Source: an uncultured Lachnospiraceae bacterium
Lineage (GTDB): Bacteria; Bacillota; Clostridia; Lachnospirales; Lachnospiraceae
Direction: 5' to 3'
Length of the DNA stretch: 36,935 bases
Assembly (NCBI GenBank): GCA_902786205.1
Contig: CADABQ010000002.1
Location: 172,586 to 209,520, forward strand
Notes under the pieces: model-generated
Told to the model about the DNA's origin: nothing
Database searches by the model: none
Seen by the model: only the letters and a program-made list of their open reading frames with translations
Part shown: positions 1-8,163 of the stretch, piece after piece
Layout: every line of letters starts with the position of its first letter
How positions within the stretch are numbered: the first letter of the stretch is position 1
Position numbers and translations under genes: made by a program

Positions 1-1
1 T

Positions 2-70
2 GATTTTGTAAATCCTGTATTGGAGGAAAATAAAGAGATTTTAGGAATGACAGCTGAAATCAATGTATAA
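2..70 (+). CDS. 3' end of an upstream gene (possibly adenylosuccinate lyase)
   Basis: An open frame enters from the left edge and ends with TAA at 68-70, giving a 22-residue tail that reads NPVLEENKEILGMTAEINV at its end. The start lies outside the window. The tail resembles, from memory, the C-terminus of adenylosuccinate lyases of related bacteria, and purA lies two genes downstream, which would make sense for AMP synthesis. This is too short to identify with certainty, so no symbol is given. Confidence 0.4.
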   Translation, partial: DFVNPVLEENKEILGMTAEINV

Positions 71-120
71 ATGCAAGAGTTAAGAGGTTGTATACTCTCT
101 TAATAGAGGGGGAGTGGCTT

Positions 121-1188
121 ATGCAGATATGCGAAATTCGTATTTCGGAAATCAAAGATGGTATGATTGCTGCAAAGGATATTTATACCGATGCAAACGA
201 ACTTGTTATAACAGTAAATACAGTGTTAAACAGTAAGATTGTCCAGCGATTAAAACAATATGGGATATATCGAATCAGCGTTTTCAAAGAGGAAAAGAAA
301 GAACATGTTGAAACATCGCGTGAGGAAAAAATTAAAAAAAGTTTAGAGTTTGCGCAATTTAAAAGAAGTTTTGATAATACGGTGATTGGATTAAGGGGGA
401 CATTTTCTCGTATTTTAGAAAATAGTGATACAGATGGGGTTGCACAACTAACAGAACAAGTAGATAAAATTATGCAAAAATCGGATGGCTCTTACTCTAT
501 GTTTGATATGTTGAATTGTATGCGTGAGTATGATGATGTAACATTCGCACACTCAATCAGTGTTTCTATTTTGTGCAATTTAATAGCAGGGTGGTTAAGG
601 CTTACCGAAAGTGATATTTATATACTTACTATGAGTGGTATGTTGCATGATATTGGAAAGCTTCAAATTCCCAATGAAATTATATCAAAACCTGGAAAGT
701 TAACGTCAAATGAGTTTCAAATAGTACAGCAACACCCCAAATTGGGATATCAGATATTGAGTAAGCTGGATTTGAGTGAACATGTTAAATATGCAGCTTT
801 GATGCATCATGAGCGTTGCGATGGTAAAGGATATCCTATGCAGATAGGTGAAAATAAAATTGATTACTTTAGTAAAATTGTTATGTTAGCAGATGTCTAT
901 GATGCCATGACGGCAGATCGTTCCTATCGTAAAGGAATGTGTCCGTTTGATGCGTTGGATATTATGCTGGATGATGGTTTTGAAAAGTATGACCCTGGAT
1001 TGTTAATGCTGTTTGCAGAAAAAACGATGCAATCTTATATTCGTGCAAAGATTTTGTTATCTGATGACAGAGAAGGAGAAATTATAGCTTTGAATCGAAA
1101 TGCATGGACCCGGCCACTTGTTCTTGTGAAGAATGAATTTATAGATTTGAGTAAAGATAAAAGTAGAAAAATTGCAAAGATTTTATAA
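121..1188 (+). CDS. HD-GYP domain cyclic-di-GMP phosphodiesterase-like protein
   Basis: A 355-residue cytoplasmic protein with an N-terminal region like the domain that often precedes HD-GYP (residues 1-110) and a C-terminal HD-GYP domain. The metal-binding HD pair is H176-D177 in HDIGKLQIP, and the signature HHERCDGKGYP covers residues 229-239. Intact motifs suggest an active phosphodiesterase that degrades cyclic di-GMP, but the substrate is inferred from the family. An upstream in-frame start at 88 exists. The ATG at 121 is preferred because a purine-rich AGAGGGGGAG (105-114) sits just before it. A 7-bp hairpin (TTAAGAG/CTCTTAA, 80-103) lies directly before that ribosome binding site and could affect initiation. 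No membrane or sensor domain is visible. Confidence 0.85.
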   Translation: MQICEIRISEIKDGMIAAKDIYTDANELVITVNTVLNSKIVQRLKQYGIYRISVFKEEKKEHVETSREEKIKKSLEFAQFKRSFDNTVIGLRGTFSRILENSDTDGVAQLTEQVDKIMQKSDGSYSMFDMLNCMREYDDVTFAHSISVSILCNLIAGWLRLTESDIYILTMSGMLHDIGKLQIPNEIISKPGKLTSNEFQIVQQHPKLGYQILSKLDLSEHVKYAALMHHERCDGKGYPMQIGENKIDYFSKIVMLADVYDAMTADRSYRKGMCPFDALDIMLDDGFEKYDPGLLMLFAEKTMQSYIRAKILLSDDREGEIIALNRNAWTRPLVLVKNEFIDLSKDKSRKIAKIL

Positions 1189-1204
1189 ATACCAAAATTG
1201 TAAC

Positions 1205-1233
1205 TTTACTTATTGGTGATTCTGTAGTAAAAT
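1205..1233 (+). promoter_or_regulatory. Candidate promoter for the purA leader transcript
   Basis: TTTACT (1205-1210) and TAAAAT (1228-1233) are separated by 17 bases, a plausible but imperfect sigma-A promoter. It would start a leader RNA of about 225 nt before purA. Confidence 0.4.
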
Positions 1234-1260
1234 GAAACTTGGTTTGTGAGGAACTCGTAA

Positions 1261-1444
1261 ATTAGCCTGTTTTAGGTAGGCATTTAACATTATCAAGCAA
1301 GTCCACCCACTTCTATTGTGTAGAGCAATAAGTGGTGGGTGAGGACTTACTTGTATCAGAAGGGGTACAAGCTCCCTCTGATATGCTGTGATAGCAGCTA
1401 ATAGTGTTATGAGCAAGTAGCAGAGCGGATTGCGAATATTCGCT
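1261..1444 (+). promoter_or_regulatory. Structured 5' leader of purA (unassigned RNA element)
   Basis: The 278 bases between the HD-GYP gene and purA hold no credible gene but can fold into successive hairpins. These are GCCT/AGGC (1265-1281); a long stem CAAGCAAGTCC with GGACTTACTTG (1294-1353) continued inward by ACCCAC/GTGGGT (1305-1310 with 1335-1340); TATCAGA with TCTGATA (1354-1383); GCTG/CAGC (1385-1398); and AGCG/CGCT (1424-1444) just before the AGGAGG of purA. The helices are too regular to be filler. I do not recognise a known riboswitch, T-box or 6S RNA in it. A role in controlling purA is inferred from position. Confidence 0.5.
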
Positions 1445-1466
1445 TGACTTAGGAGGAAGAATACAT

Positions 1467-2756
1467 ATGGTAACAGCAATTGTAGGAGCTAACTGGGGCG
1501 ATGAAGGAAAAGGCAAGATTACAGACATGCTTGGAGAAGAATCTGATATCATTGTTAGATTCCAAGGAGGAAGCAATGCAGGTCATACTATTGTAAATAA
1601 TTACGGAAAGTTTGCACTTCATTTATTGCCATCAGGTGTATTTTACAATCACACTACAAGTATTATTGGAAATGGTGTTGCACTTAATATTCCGGATTTA
1701 GTAAAGGAAGTAGATAATCTGGTAGCACAAGGCGTGCCAAAACCAAAGATTTTAGTATCTGATAGAGCACAGATTGTAATGCCTTACCATGTTTTATTTG
1801 ACCAGTATGAAGAGGAGAGACTTGCAGGTAAATCTTTTGGATCTACTAAGTCTGGAATTGCTCCTTTTTATTCAGATAAATATGCAAAGATTGGTTTTCA
1901 GGTTTCAGAATTATTTGACACAGAAGAGGCAATTAAGGAAAAGATTGAGCGCATCTGTGTACAGAAAAATGTAATATTAGAGCATTTATATCATAAACCT
2001 GCTATTGATCAGGAAAAATTATATGCTACATTGATGGAATACAAGGATATGATTGAACCATATGTTTGTGATACATCTAAGTTTTTACATGATGCATTAG
2101 CAAATGGCAAGAATATATTGTTAGAGGGTCAGTTAGGTTCATTAAAGGATCCTGATTTCGGTATTTACCCTATGGTAACATCATCTTCTACATTAGCAGG
2201 ATATGGTGCTATTGGTGCTGGTATTCCACCATATGAGATTAAGAATATTGTTGTTGTTGTAAAGGCATATTCCAGTGCAGTTGGTGCAGGTGAATTTGTC
2301 AGCGAAATCCATGGAGAGGAAGCAGATGAATTACGTCGTCGCGGTGGTGATGGTGGAGAGTATGGTGCAACAACAGGAAGACCTAGAAGAATGGGATGGT
2401 TTGACTGCGTTGCATCTAGATATGGTTGCCGTGTGCAGGGAGCAACAGAGGTTGCGTTTACTGTACTTGATGTATTAGGATATTTAGATGAAATCCCTGT
2501 ATGTGTAGGCTATGAAATAGATGGAAAAGTTACAAAAGATTTTCCGGCTACAAAAGATTTAAAGAAGGCAAAGCCTGTTTATGAAGTATTGCCAGGATGG
2601 AAAACAGATATTCGTGGTATTAAGAATTATGAAGAACTTCCTGAAAATTGTAGAAAATATATTGAATTTGTAGAAAAAGAACTTCAAGTGCCAATTACTA
2701 TGGTATCCAATGGACCGGGAAGAGAAGATATTATTTATCGCGGAATTAGAAAGTAG
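1467..2756 (+). CDS. purA: Adenylosuccinate synthetase
   Basis: This 429-residue enzyme joins IMP and aspartate using GTP to make adenylosuccinate, the first committed step from IMP to AMP. The N-terminus carries the hallmark GDEGKGK loop (residues 11-17) with catalytic D12. The GGSNAGHT motif (34-41) carries H40, matching the catalytic Asp and His of the E. coli enzyme. The GRPRRMGW segment and the C-terminal SNGPGRE motif are also characteristic. Length is normal for the family. The ATG at 1467 follows AGGAGG with good spacing. It appears to be transcribed from its own structured leader and ends before the strong bidirectional terminator at 2824-2859. Confidence 0.97.
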   Translation: MVTAIVGANWGDEGKGKITDMLGEESDIIVRFQGGSNAGHTIVNNYGKFALHLLPSGVFYNHTTSIIGNGVALNIPDLVKEVDNLVAQGVPKPKILVSDRAQIVMPYHVLFDQYEEERLAGKSFGSTKSGIAPFYSDKYAKIGFQVSELFDTEEAIKEKIERICVQKNVILEHLYHKPAIDQEKLYATLMEYKDMIEPYVCDTSKFLHDALANGKNILLEGQLGSLKDPDFGIYPMVTSSSTLAGYGAIGAGIPPYEIKNIVVVVKAYSSAVGAGEFVSEIHGEEADELRRRGGDGGEYGATTGRPRRMGWFDCVASRYGCRVQGATEVAFTVLDVLGYLDEIPVCVGYEIDGKVTKDFPATKDLKKAKPVYEVLPGWKTDIRGIKNYEELPENCRKYIEFVEKELQVPITMVSNGPGREDIIYRGIRK

Positions 2757-2762
2757 TTAATA

Positions 2763-2819
2763 AAAGGACTTAATAATATAAGCGAGTGAGTTAAAAAAGG
2801 ATTTAATAATATAAATGAG
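2763..2819 (+). repeat. Imperfect tandem duplication after purA
   Basis: Two imperfect copies of a roughly 24-base unit (AAAGGACTTAATAATATAAG at 2763 and AAAAGGATTTAATAATATAA around 2795), each followed by a GAG-rich tail, stand between purA and its terminator. No function is apparent. Confidence 0.6.
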
Positions 2820-2823
2820 AAAG

Positions 2824-2859
2824 AAAAAAGCAGTTAAGATTAATCTTAACTGCTTTTTT
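2824..2859. terminator. Bidirectional Rho-independent terminator
   Basis: A near-perfect palindrome: GCAGTTAAGAT pairs with ATCTTAACTGC, flanked by AAAAAA on the left and TTTTTT on the right. It can end purA on the plus strand and the opposing gene pair on the minus strand. Confidence 0.92.
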
Positions 2860-2893
2860 CTAGGAAAATATACCTTATAAATAAAAATATTCA

Positions 2894-3121
2894 TTAGATT
2901 TGTTCTAATAAACTATTTTCAAAGACGTACATATATCGTTTCCAAATTTCATAATTTGCATGCTTAGGATATTTTGACATATATCGTTCAAAAATTCCAA
3001 TATATTTTTCTAACAGTTTTGGTCTGGTAGTTGCAATATCAATATAATCTCCATTCATGGTTTCGCATTTAGTGAAATCAATCTCGTTTATATTAAGAGA
3101 CTCGTTAGTAAAAATTCTCAT
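2894..3121 (-). CDS. Small conserved-looking protein of unknown function
   Basis: A 75-residue protein with no signal peptide or membrane segment. It is rich in charged and aromatic residues and ends YMYVFENSLLEQI. I do not recognise a family. It is supported as a real gene by an excellent AGGAGG nine bases before the ATG on the minus strand, and by its place 66 bases downstream of the PLP enzyme gene in the same direction. Both genes end at the shared terminator at 2824-2859. It may be co-transcribed with the PLP enzyme gene. Nothing in the sequence reveals its role. Confidence 0.6.
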   Translation of the reverse strand: MRIFTNESLNINEIDFTKCETMNGDYIDIATTRPKLLEKYIGIFERYMSKYPKHANYEIWKRYMYVFENSLLEQI

Positions 3122-3187
3122 GATGAAAAACCTCCTTATACTTTATTATTTGTGAAATTAAAATCACTATTTTACATTTTAACATAT

Positions 3188-4297
3188 TTATTTTTTGTTT
3201 TCAATAGTAAGCGTACTAAAAATCACGTTTACTAATTCGTCGTTTTTTTCAGGAGACATAAAGCAAAAACGGAAATATTGTTCATCCAAAAATGGAAATG
3301 TAACACAGTTTCGAATCATTAAATTTTTTCGTATCGCTGCATCAAAGAGGTCTTGTGCAGTGACAGTAGGAGTTAGGATGCGTGCTAAAACAAAGTTACA
3401 ATTGCAAGGATATAGTTTTAATTGTGCACATTCCGATAATTTGTTACATATTCTTGTACGTTCCGTGGCGATTAGTTCCCTTGTCTGATTGATATAATTT
3501 TCATCAGAGAACATAATTTCACCAGCAATTGCAGCCAGGCTATTGATGGTCCATGGATTCTTTTTTTGATTGATGGTGGTAATTAAATCTTGATTGCTGC
3601 TGATGGCATAGCCTAAACGTAATCCAGGTGCTGCAAAAAATTTTGAAATGCCGCGAAGGATAAAAAGATTATTAAAATCTTTTGTCAGAGGAATAGCACT
3701 TACAGCAGAAACATCTTCTGCAAATTCTACATAGGTTTCATCAATCATAACTAATATGTCATTTCGCTTACAAATTTCTAAGATGTTACGCATTGTTTCT
3801 GTTGTGATTTGTGAAGAAGTAGGATTGTTTGGATTACATAAAATTAGTAAATCAATATTTTTTTGTAATGCACTTGAAAGTTCTTCAATATTTAATACAA
3901 AATTCTCCTTCTCCTTTAAGGGAAAATAATGACATGCGCCACCACAAAGGGATACTTCTCGTTCATATTCAGAATAAGTTGGGCTTAAAAGCAGAACATT
4001 TTTGGGGGCCTTTGTTTGAATCAAAATAGAAATTAGTTCAGAGGAACCGTTTCCAACAAGAATATTTTTATAATCGGTATTTACATAGTTACTGATAGCC
4101 TTTCGTAGATTTGTATAATCTCTGTCCGGGTAAGAAGTGATCGCATCAATATGCGATGCCAGGGTTTCGCGTAATTTAAAAGATATACCCAGAGGATTTA
4201 CATTTGCAGAAAAACTTGTAATATCTTCTTTTTTTATGTGATAAATTTGTTCAATTTTTTCTAAATCACTACCGTGAAAGTGTTCTACATGTTTCAT
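3188..4297 (-). CDS. PLP-dependent aminotransferase, CobD/HisC-like
   Basis: A 369-residue fold-type I PLP enzyme. The N-terminal FSANVNPLG is typical of the threonine-phosphate decarboxylase (CobD) and histidinol-phosphate aminotransferase (HisC) group. LCNPNNPTS and VMIDETYVEF bind the cofactor, and the Schiff-base lysine is K219 in GISKFFAAPGLRLGY. The opening HFHGSDLEKI resembles the HGG-type start of CobD, which makes (R)-1-amino-2-propanol phosphate for the cobamide side chain. No other cobamide or histidine genes are nearby, so the substrate cannot be settled and no symbol is given. The start is supported by AAGGAAGGA on the minus strand. The gene is divergent from the large operon that begins at 4532. 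Confidence 0.8.
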   Translation of the reverse strand: MKHVEHFHGSDLEKIEQIYHIKKEDITSFSANVNPLGISFKLRETLASHIDAITSYPDRDYTNLRKAISNYVNTDYKNILVGNGSSELISILIQTKAPKNVLLLSPTYSEYEREVSLCGGACHYFPLKEKENFVLNIEELSSALQKNIDLLILCNPNNPTSSQITTETMRNILEICKRNDILVMIDETYVEFAEDVSAVSAIPLTKDFNNLFILRGISKFFAAPGLRLGYAISSNQDLITTINQKKNPWTINSLAAIAGEIMFSDENYINQTRELIATERTRICNKLSECAQLKLYPCNCNFVLARILTPTVTAQDLFDAAIRKNLMIRNCVTFPFLDEQYFRFCFMSPEKNDELVNVIFSTLTIENKK

Positions 4298-4319
4298 TCT
4301 AAAATCCTTCCTTTTTTTG

Positions 4320-4349
4320 TTGAATAATGTTGGTTATTGGTGTTATAAT
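4320..4349 (+). promoter_or_regulatory. Extended -10 promoter for the 4532-12223 operon
   Basis: TTGAAT (4320-4325), an 18-base spacer and TATAAT (4344-4349) preceded by TG (TGTTATAAT). This is the only strong promoter seen before the five-gene operon. Confidence 0.6.
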
Positions 4350-4372
4350 TTAAGTAATGTTGTATTTAGAGG

Positions 4373-4440
4373 AACCTGTATTTTGTGGGTTAGGACAATG
4401 AAGTGTCCAATAAGTGAATTCACAAAAAAGAAAACAGGTT
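4373..4440 (+). promoter_or_regulatory. Possible structured leader before the large operon
   Basis: AACCTGT (4373-4379) can pair with ACAGGTT (4434-4440), enclosing a hairpin GGACA/TGTCC (4393-4408) and the palindrome GTGAATTCAC (4414-4423). The arrangement is like a three-way junction and lies in the 5' leader of the operon. No known RNA class was recognised. The 234 bases between the divergent genes show no other feature. Confidence 0.35.
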
Positions 4441-4531
4441 ATGGGGAAAGAGAGGCTTTTTATACCTTCTTTTATCATTATAATAGAAAGTATAAAAAAA
4501 GCAAATTATGTAATGTTGCAGGTGGATAAAA

Positions 4532-7500
4532 TTGAAAGAAAAAATTACACAATTATCAAGAGAACGATTTGAATATGAATTGCCACAAATTATATGTTCT
4601 GAAGAAAAATTAGAGATTGAAGTAGAAACAGGACGTATTGTAAAGGGTACATTTACGATAAAAAATGCAGAAGATAGATATATGAAAGGATTATTATATT
4701 CTTCCTCTCATTTATTACGTCTAACAGAGAATTCTTTCGTGGGAACAGAGGCAGTTATTGAATATACATTCCATGCGGAAGATATCCGTGCGAAAAACAA
4801 AATTGATGGAGTAATCAGCATAGTAAGTTCCTGCGGTGAAAAGGAGTTACCATTTGAGATTACTGTTACTGAAAAATGCATTGAGGCATCTTTTGGAGAA
4901 GTAAGAGATTTGTTTCATTATGCAAATTTGGCAAGAATTAATTGGCCTCAGGCAGTAAGTATTTTTAAAACATCGGATTTTCCAGAAATCTTTTTAAAGA
5001 AAGATGTGGAAAAGTTAAATTTGTACAATGGACTGGTGAAAAGTGGAAAATATAATCAGGCTTTAGAAGAATTTTTGGTTTGCATTCAAAAAAAGGACCC
5101 GATCAAGCTTTCTTTGTCTAAAGAGGAAGCCTCTTATCAGGTAAAAAAAGAGGAGATTTCCGATAGCTTTTTCATAAAAAAGAATACCTGGGGATATTTG
5201 AATGCCACAATAACATCCAATCAGGAATTTTTGCAAGTAGAGCAGGGAAAGATTAGTACAGCAGAGTTTATTGGCGATAGTTGTGAAGTTACTTATACGA
5301 TACACAACGAAAAACTACGTCCTGGAAAAAATTATGCAAAAATTATCGTGGAAACTATAAACCAGAAAATGGAATATATCGTAGAGGTTGAAAAAGTTGT
5401 AAAACATATTCAGCGGGATTACGATGAAAAAAAAATAAAAAAATGTGAGATTACATTGGTTAATAATTATATTAATTTTAGAAGTAATCGTATAGCAGTA
5501 AGTGACTATATTCAGGAAATGCAAAATGTGCTCACAAAATTAGAAGGCATGCTAGCAGTAAAAAGAAATTTAGGAGAATTAGGATACAGCCGCAGAATTG
5601 ACTTGTATAAGATGCATTTAAAAATGGTTGCAGGGGACAATACAGGTGCAAAAGAAATATTGGATAGTTTGGAAAAGGAAGAACATATTTTAAAGAAAAA
5701 TACGCTTGTAGATTATTGTGGATATTTGTATCTAAAAGTATTGTATACAAGAAAAGATACTGATTTGCAATATGCGCTTCGAGAAATTCGGGATTGTTAC
5801 AAACAAAATAAGAAAGAGTGGGCGTTACTATGGTTCCTTCTGTTTTTGGATGAAAAGTATGAACAGGAATCGAAAGAAAAACTTGCGGCTGTAGAGGAAC
5901 AGTTTGCAGCTGGATGTACCAGTCCGGTACTTTATTATGAAGTGTGCAATTGCATCAATCAAGATCCTACGTTGTTGATTGAGTTAACACCATGTGTAAT
6001 ACAGGCAATTCATATGGGAATAAAAATGTGGCTATTTTCAGAGACTGTTGCGATACAATATGCATATATAGCAGAACGGATGAAAATGTACAATGGTTTA
6101 GTGTTATCTGATTTGGTTGCTTTTTATGGAAAATATAAAAATAAAGAAGTGTTGACAGCAATTTGTAGTATTTTAATCAAAGCAGATCGATCGGATAAAA
6201 GTTGCTTTGCATGGTACGAGATGGGAATTCAGGAACAATTACGTTTGACACAATTATATGAGTACTATATTTATTCCATTGATGAAAACTATACGGGTCT
6301 ACTACCACAGGAAATTTATTTATACTTTTCCTATAACACAAATTTATTAGAAGATAAAAAGGCATTTTTGTTTGCTAATATTGTGAAACATAAAGAAGAA
6401 TTGATAGATATTTATCCGGTTTATATAGAGCAGATGCGCTCGTATATGTTAAATCAATTGCAAAAACATAAAATTGATTATCATCTTGCAGTATTATATC
6501 GTGCATTTCTGCCGGAAATGGGAATGTCGTCTTCTATTGCACAGGACTTGCCATGTGTGTTATTTAAACAAAGAATTATATGTAAGAATCCATATATGGC
6601 AGGCGTTGTTGTCTTACATAAAGAATCGGACCAGGAAGAATACGCAACGTTTGATAAGGATGGAAGTGCGTATGTTGATATTTTTACAGAAAAGGCGACG
6701 GTACTTATTGTAGATGAAACGGGAAAAAGATATGAAAAATCGGTTTCATGGAAAAAAGAAAAGCTGTTAAAACGAAACATGCTTGCAGAACAATGTTTTG
6801 CTTACAATCCATCTAATCGTATGTTGTGCATGTATATTTATGAGAGGATAGAATATTACCATAAAAGGGATATTCCAATCACTAAATTGCAAAAATATAT
6901 GGATACAGCGTGGATGAAGCCGGAATACGGAAAAAAATGGATTATGAATCTGATTCAAAATTATTATGATAATTATGAAGGAGAGGCATTAGAGGCGCTC
7001 TTGTTAGAAATTGATTTGCATGGAATGAGCAGCTCAGATCGTAATTTGATTATAGAATATTGTATTATCCGTGGTTTGTATGATTTGGCATACAAACAGA
7101 TTAAAGAATATAGCTTTGAAGGCATTACTGTTAAGCGTTTGCGTGCGGTTTGTTCAAAAATGATTAAAAAGATTGGTATGGATACGGAAGATGTATTACT
7201 TGCTAATATGTCATTTTATGTATTTCGTGCGGGAAAGTATGATGAGATTATATTAAAATACCTTGTGCAACATTATTTAGGAACTACAAAAGATATGTTT
7301 CTTGTTTGGAAAGAAGCAAAAGAGTATGATTTGGAAACAATTGCATTAGAAGAACGTTTATTGGGACAGATACTTTTTGCAGAAAGCTATGTACAAAATG
7401 CGATGGCTGTTTTCACTTCTTTTTATAAAGCCGGAAAAAATCGGACTTTGATTAAAGCTTTTGTTAGTTATTATTGCTATAAATATTTAGTGCGCGATCG

Positions 7501-8119
7501 GGTTGTGGACGAACAGTTTTTTGAAATTGTAAAAAAAGAATTGTTGGTTGAAGAAAATAAAACGGAGTTATATGCTTTGTTAAAGTTTTATAGTACTTTT
7601 ACGGAATGGAATACTGAGCAGGAAATCTTTATTCAAGCATCTGTGGAACGTTTGATTCGGGAGGGTATTATTTTCCCATTTTTCAAAGCATTTACAAAGA
7701 AAATGAAGTTCCCAGGTGGAATTGAACATATGAATTTTGTAGAGTATAAGACAAATCCTGCAAATAAAGTTATTTTGCATTATTTTGTAGAAGACGAGGA
7801 AATGGGTGAAGGATTTTCTCAGGAAGAAATGCAAAATATGTATGAAGGAATTTTTGTAGCCCATTTTATGTTATTTGAAAATGAAACGTTACAATATTAT
7901 ATAGAGGAAGAAAATGGAAAAGATATGCCAGTTATAACGGAAAGTATTGCTATAAAGGGAGAGGAAAAGACAAATGTGGAAGATGAAGATACATTTGGCC
8001 AGATTAATATGATGTTAGTAGCAAGAGAAATGAAAGATGAAAAGACACTTCTTACCTTGATAAAGAATTACGAAAAGCATCAATATATATTGAGAAATGG
8101 TTTTAAAATGTTAGAGTAA
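4532..8119 (+). CDS. Large protein of unknown function, DUF5717-like
   Basis: A 1195-residue protein starting with TTG, six bases after GCAGGTGG. The N-terminus (about residues 15-120) and a second segment (about 210-310) look like beta-rich, immunoglobulin-like modules. The rest is mostly helical with repeat-like segments resembling TPR-type solenoids. No signal peptide, membrane helix or catalytic motif is visible, so it is probably a cytoplasmic scaffold. I associate this protein and its neighbour with Lachnospiraceae families DUF5717 and DUF5716, from memory only. It is first in a compact operon with an Hsp70-like ATPase, a TPR-like protein, a membrane coiled-coil protein and an acetyltransferase, which suggests one complex. 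Its function is unknown. Confidence 0.75.
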   Translation: MKEKITQLSRERFEYELPQIICSEEKLEIEVETGRIVKGTFTIKNAEDRYMKGLLYSSSHLLRLTENSFVGTEAVIEYTFHAEDIRAKNKIDGVISIVSSCGEKELPFEITVTEKCIEASFGEVRDLFHYANLARINWPQAVSIFKTSDFPEIFLKKDVEKLNLYNGLVKSGKYNQALEEFLVCIQKKDPIKLSLSKEEASYQVKKEEISDSFFIKKNTWGYLNATITSNQEFLQVEQGKISTAEFIGDSCEVTYTIHNEKLRPGKNYAKIIVETINQKMEYIVEVEKVVKHIQRDYDEKKIKKCEITLVNNYINFRSNRIAVSDYIQEMQNVLTKLEGMLAVKRNLGELGYSRRIDLYKMHLKMVAGDNTGAKEILDSLEKEEHILKKNTLVDYCGYLYLKVLYTRKDTDLQYALREIRDCYKQNKKEWALLWFLLFLDEKYEQESKEKLAAVEEQFAAGCTSPVLYYEVCNCINQDPTLLIELTPCVIQAIHMGIKMWLFSETVAIQYAYIAERMKMYNGLVLSDLVAFYGKYKNKEVLTAICSILIKADRSDKSCFAWYEMGIQEQLRLTQLYEYYIYSIDENYTGLLPQEIYLYFSYNTNLLEDKKAFLFANIVKHKEELIDIYPVYIEQMRSYMLNQLQKHKIDYHLAVLYRAFLPEMGMSSSIAQDLPCVLFKQRIICKNPYMAGVVVLHKESDQEEYATFDKDGSAYVDIFTEKATVLIVDETGKRYEKSVSWKKEKLLKRNMLAEQCFAYNPSNRMLCMYIYERIEYYHKRDIPITKLQKYMDTAWMKPEYGKKWIMNLIQNYYDNYEGEALEALLLEIDLHGMSSSDRNLIIEYCIIRGLYDLAYKQIKEYSFEGITVKRLRAVCSKMIKKIGMDTEDVLLANMSFYVFRAGKYDEIILKYLVQHYLGTTKDMFLVWKEAKEYDLETIALEERLLGQILFAESYVQNAMAVFTSFYKAGKNRTLIKAFVSYYCYKYLVRDRVVDEQFFEIVKKELLVEENKTELYALLKFYSTFTEWNTEQEIFIQASVERLIREGIIFPFFKAFTKKMKFPGGIEHMNFVEYKTNPANKVILHYFVEDEEMGEGFSQEEMQNMYEGIFVAHFMLFENETLQYYIEEENGKDMPVITESIAIKGEEKTNVEDEDTFGQINMMLVAREMKDEKTLLTLIKNYEKHQYILRNGFKMLE

Positions 8120-8163
8120 GTTTCGCAAACACCTATAGTAAGTATGTGAAAGGAGAAATTCAG

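Noticed and set aside
1261..1444. 6S RNA or T-box in the purA leader
   Set aside because: No T-box consensus and no recognisable 6S central bubble; the RNA leads directly into the purA ribosome binding site instead of ending at its own terminator.
1210..1576. Two minus-strand frames opposite the purA leader
   Set aside because: No ribosome binding sites, cysteine/leucine-rich shadow composition, and the region is better explained as a structured leader of purA.
4317..4529. A 70-residue plus-strand frame before the large operon
   Set aside because: It starts at a TTG without a ribosome binding site, lies over the promoter and structured leader, and has an unnatural composition.
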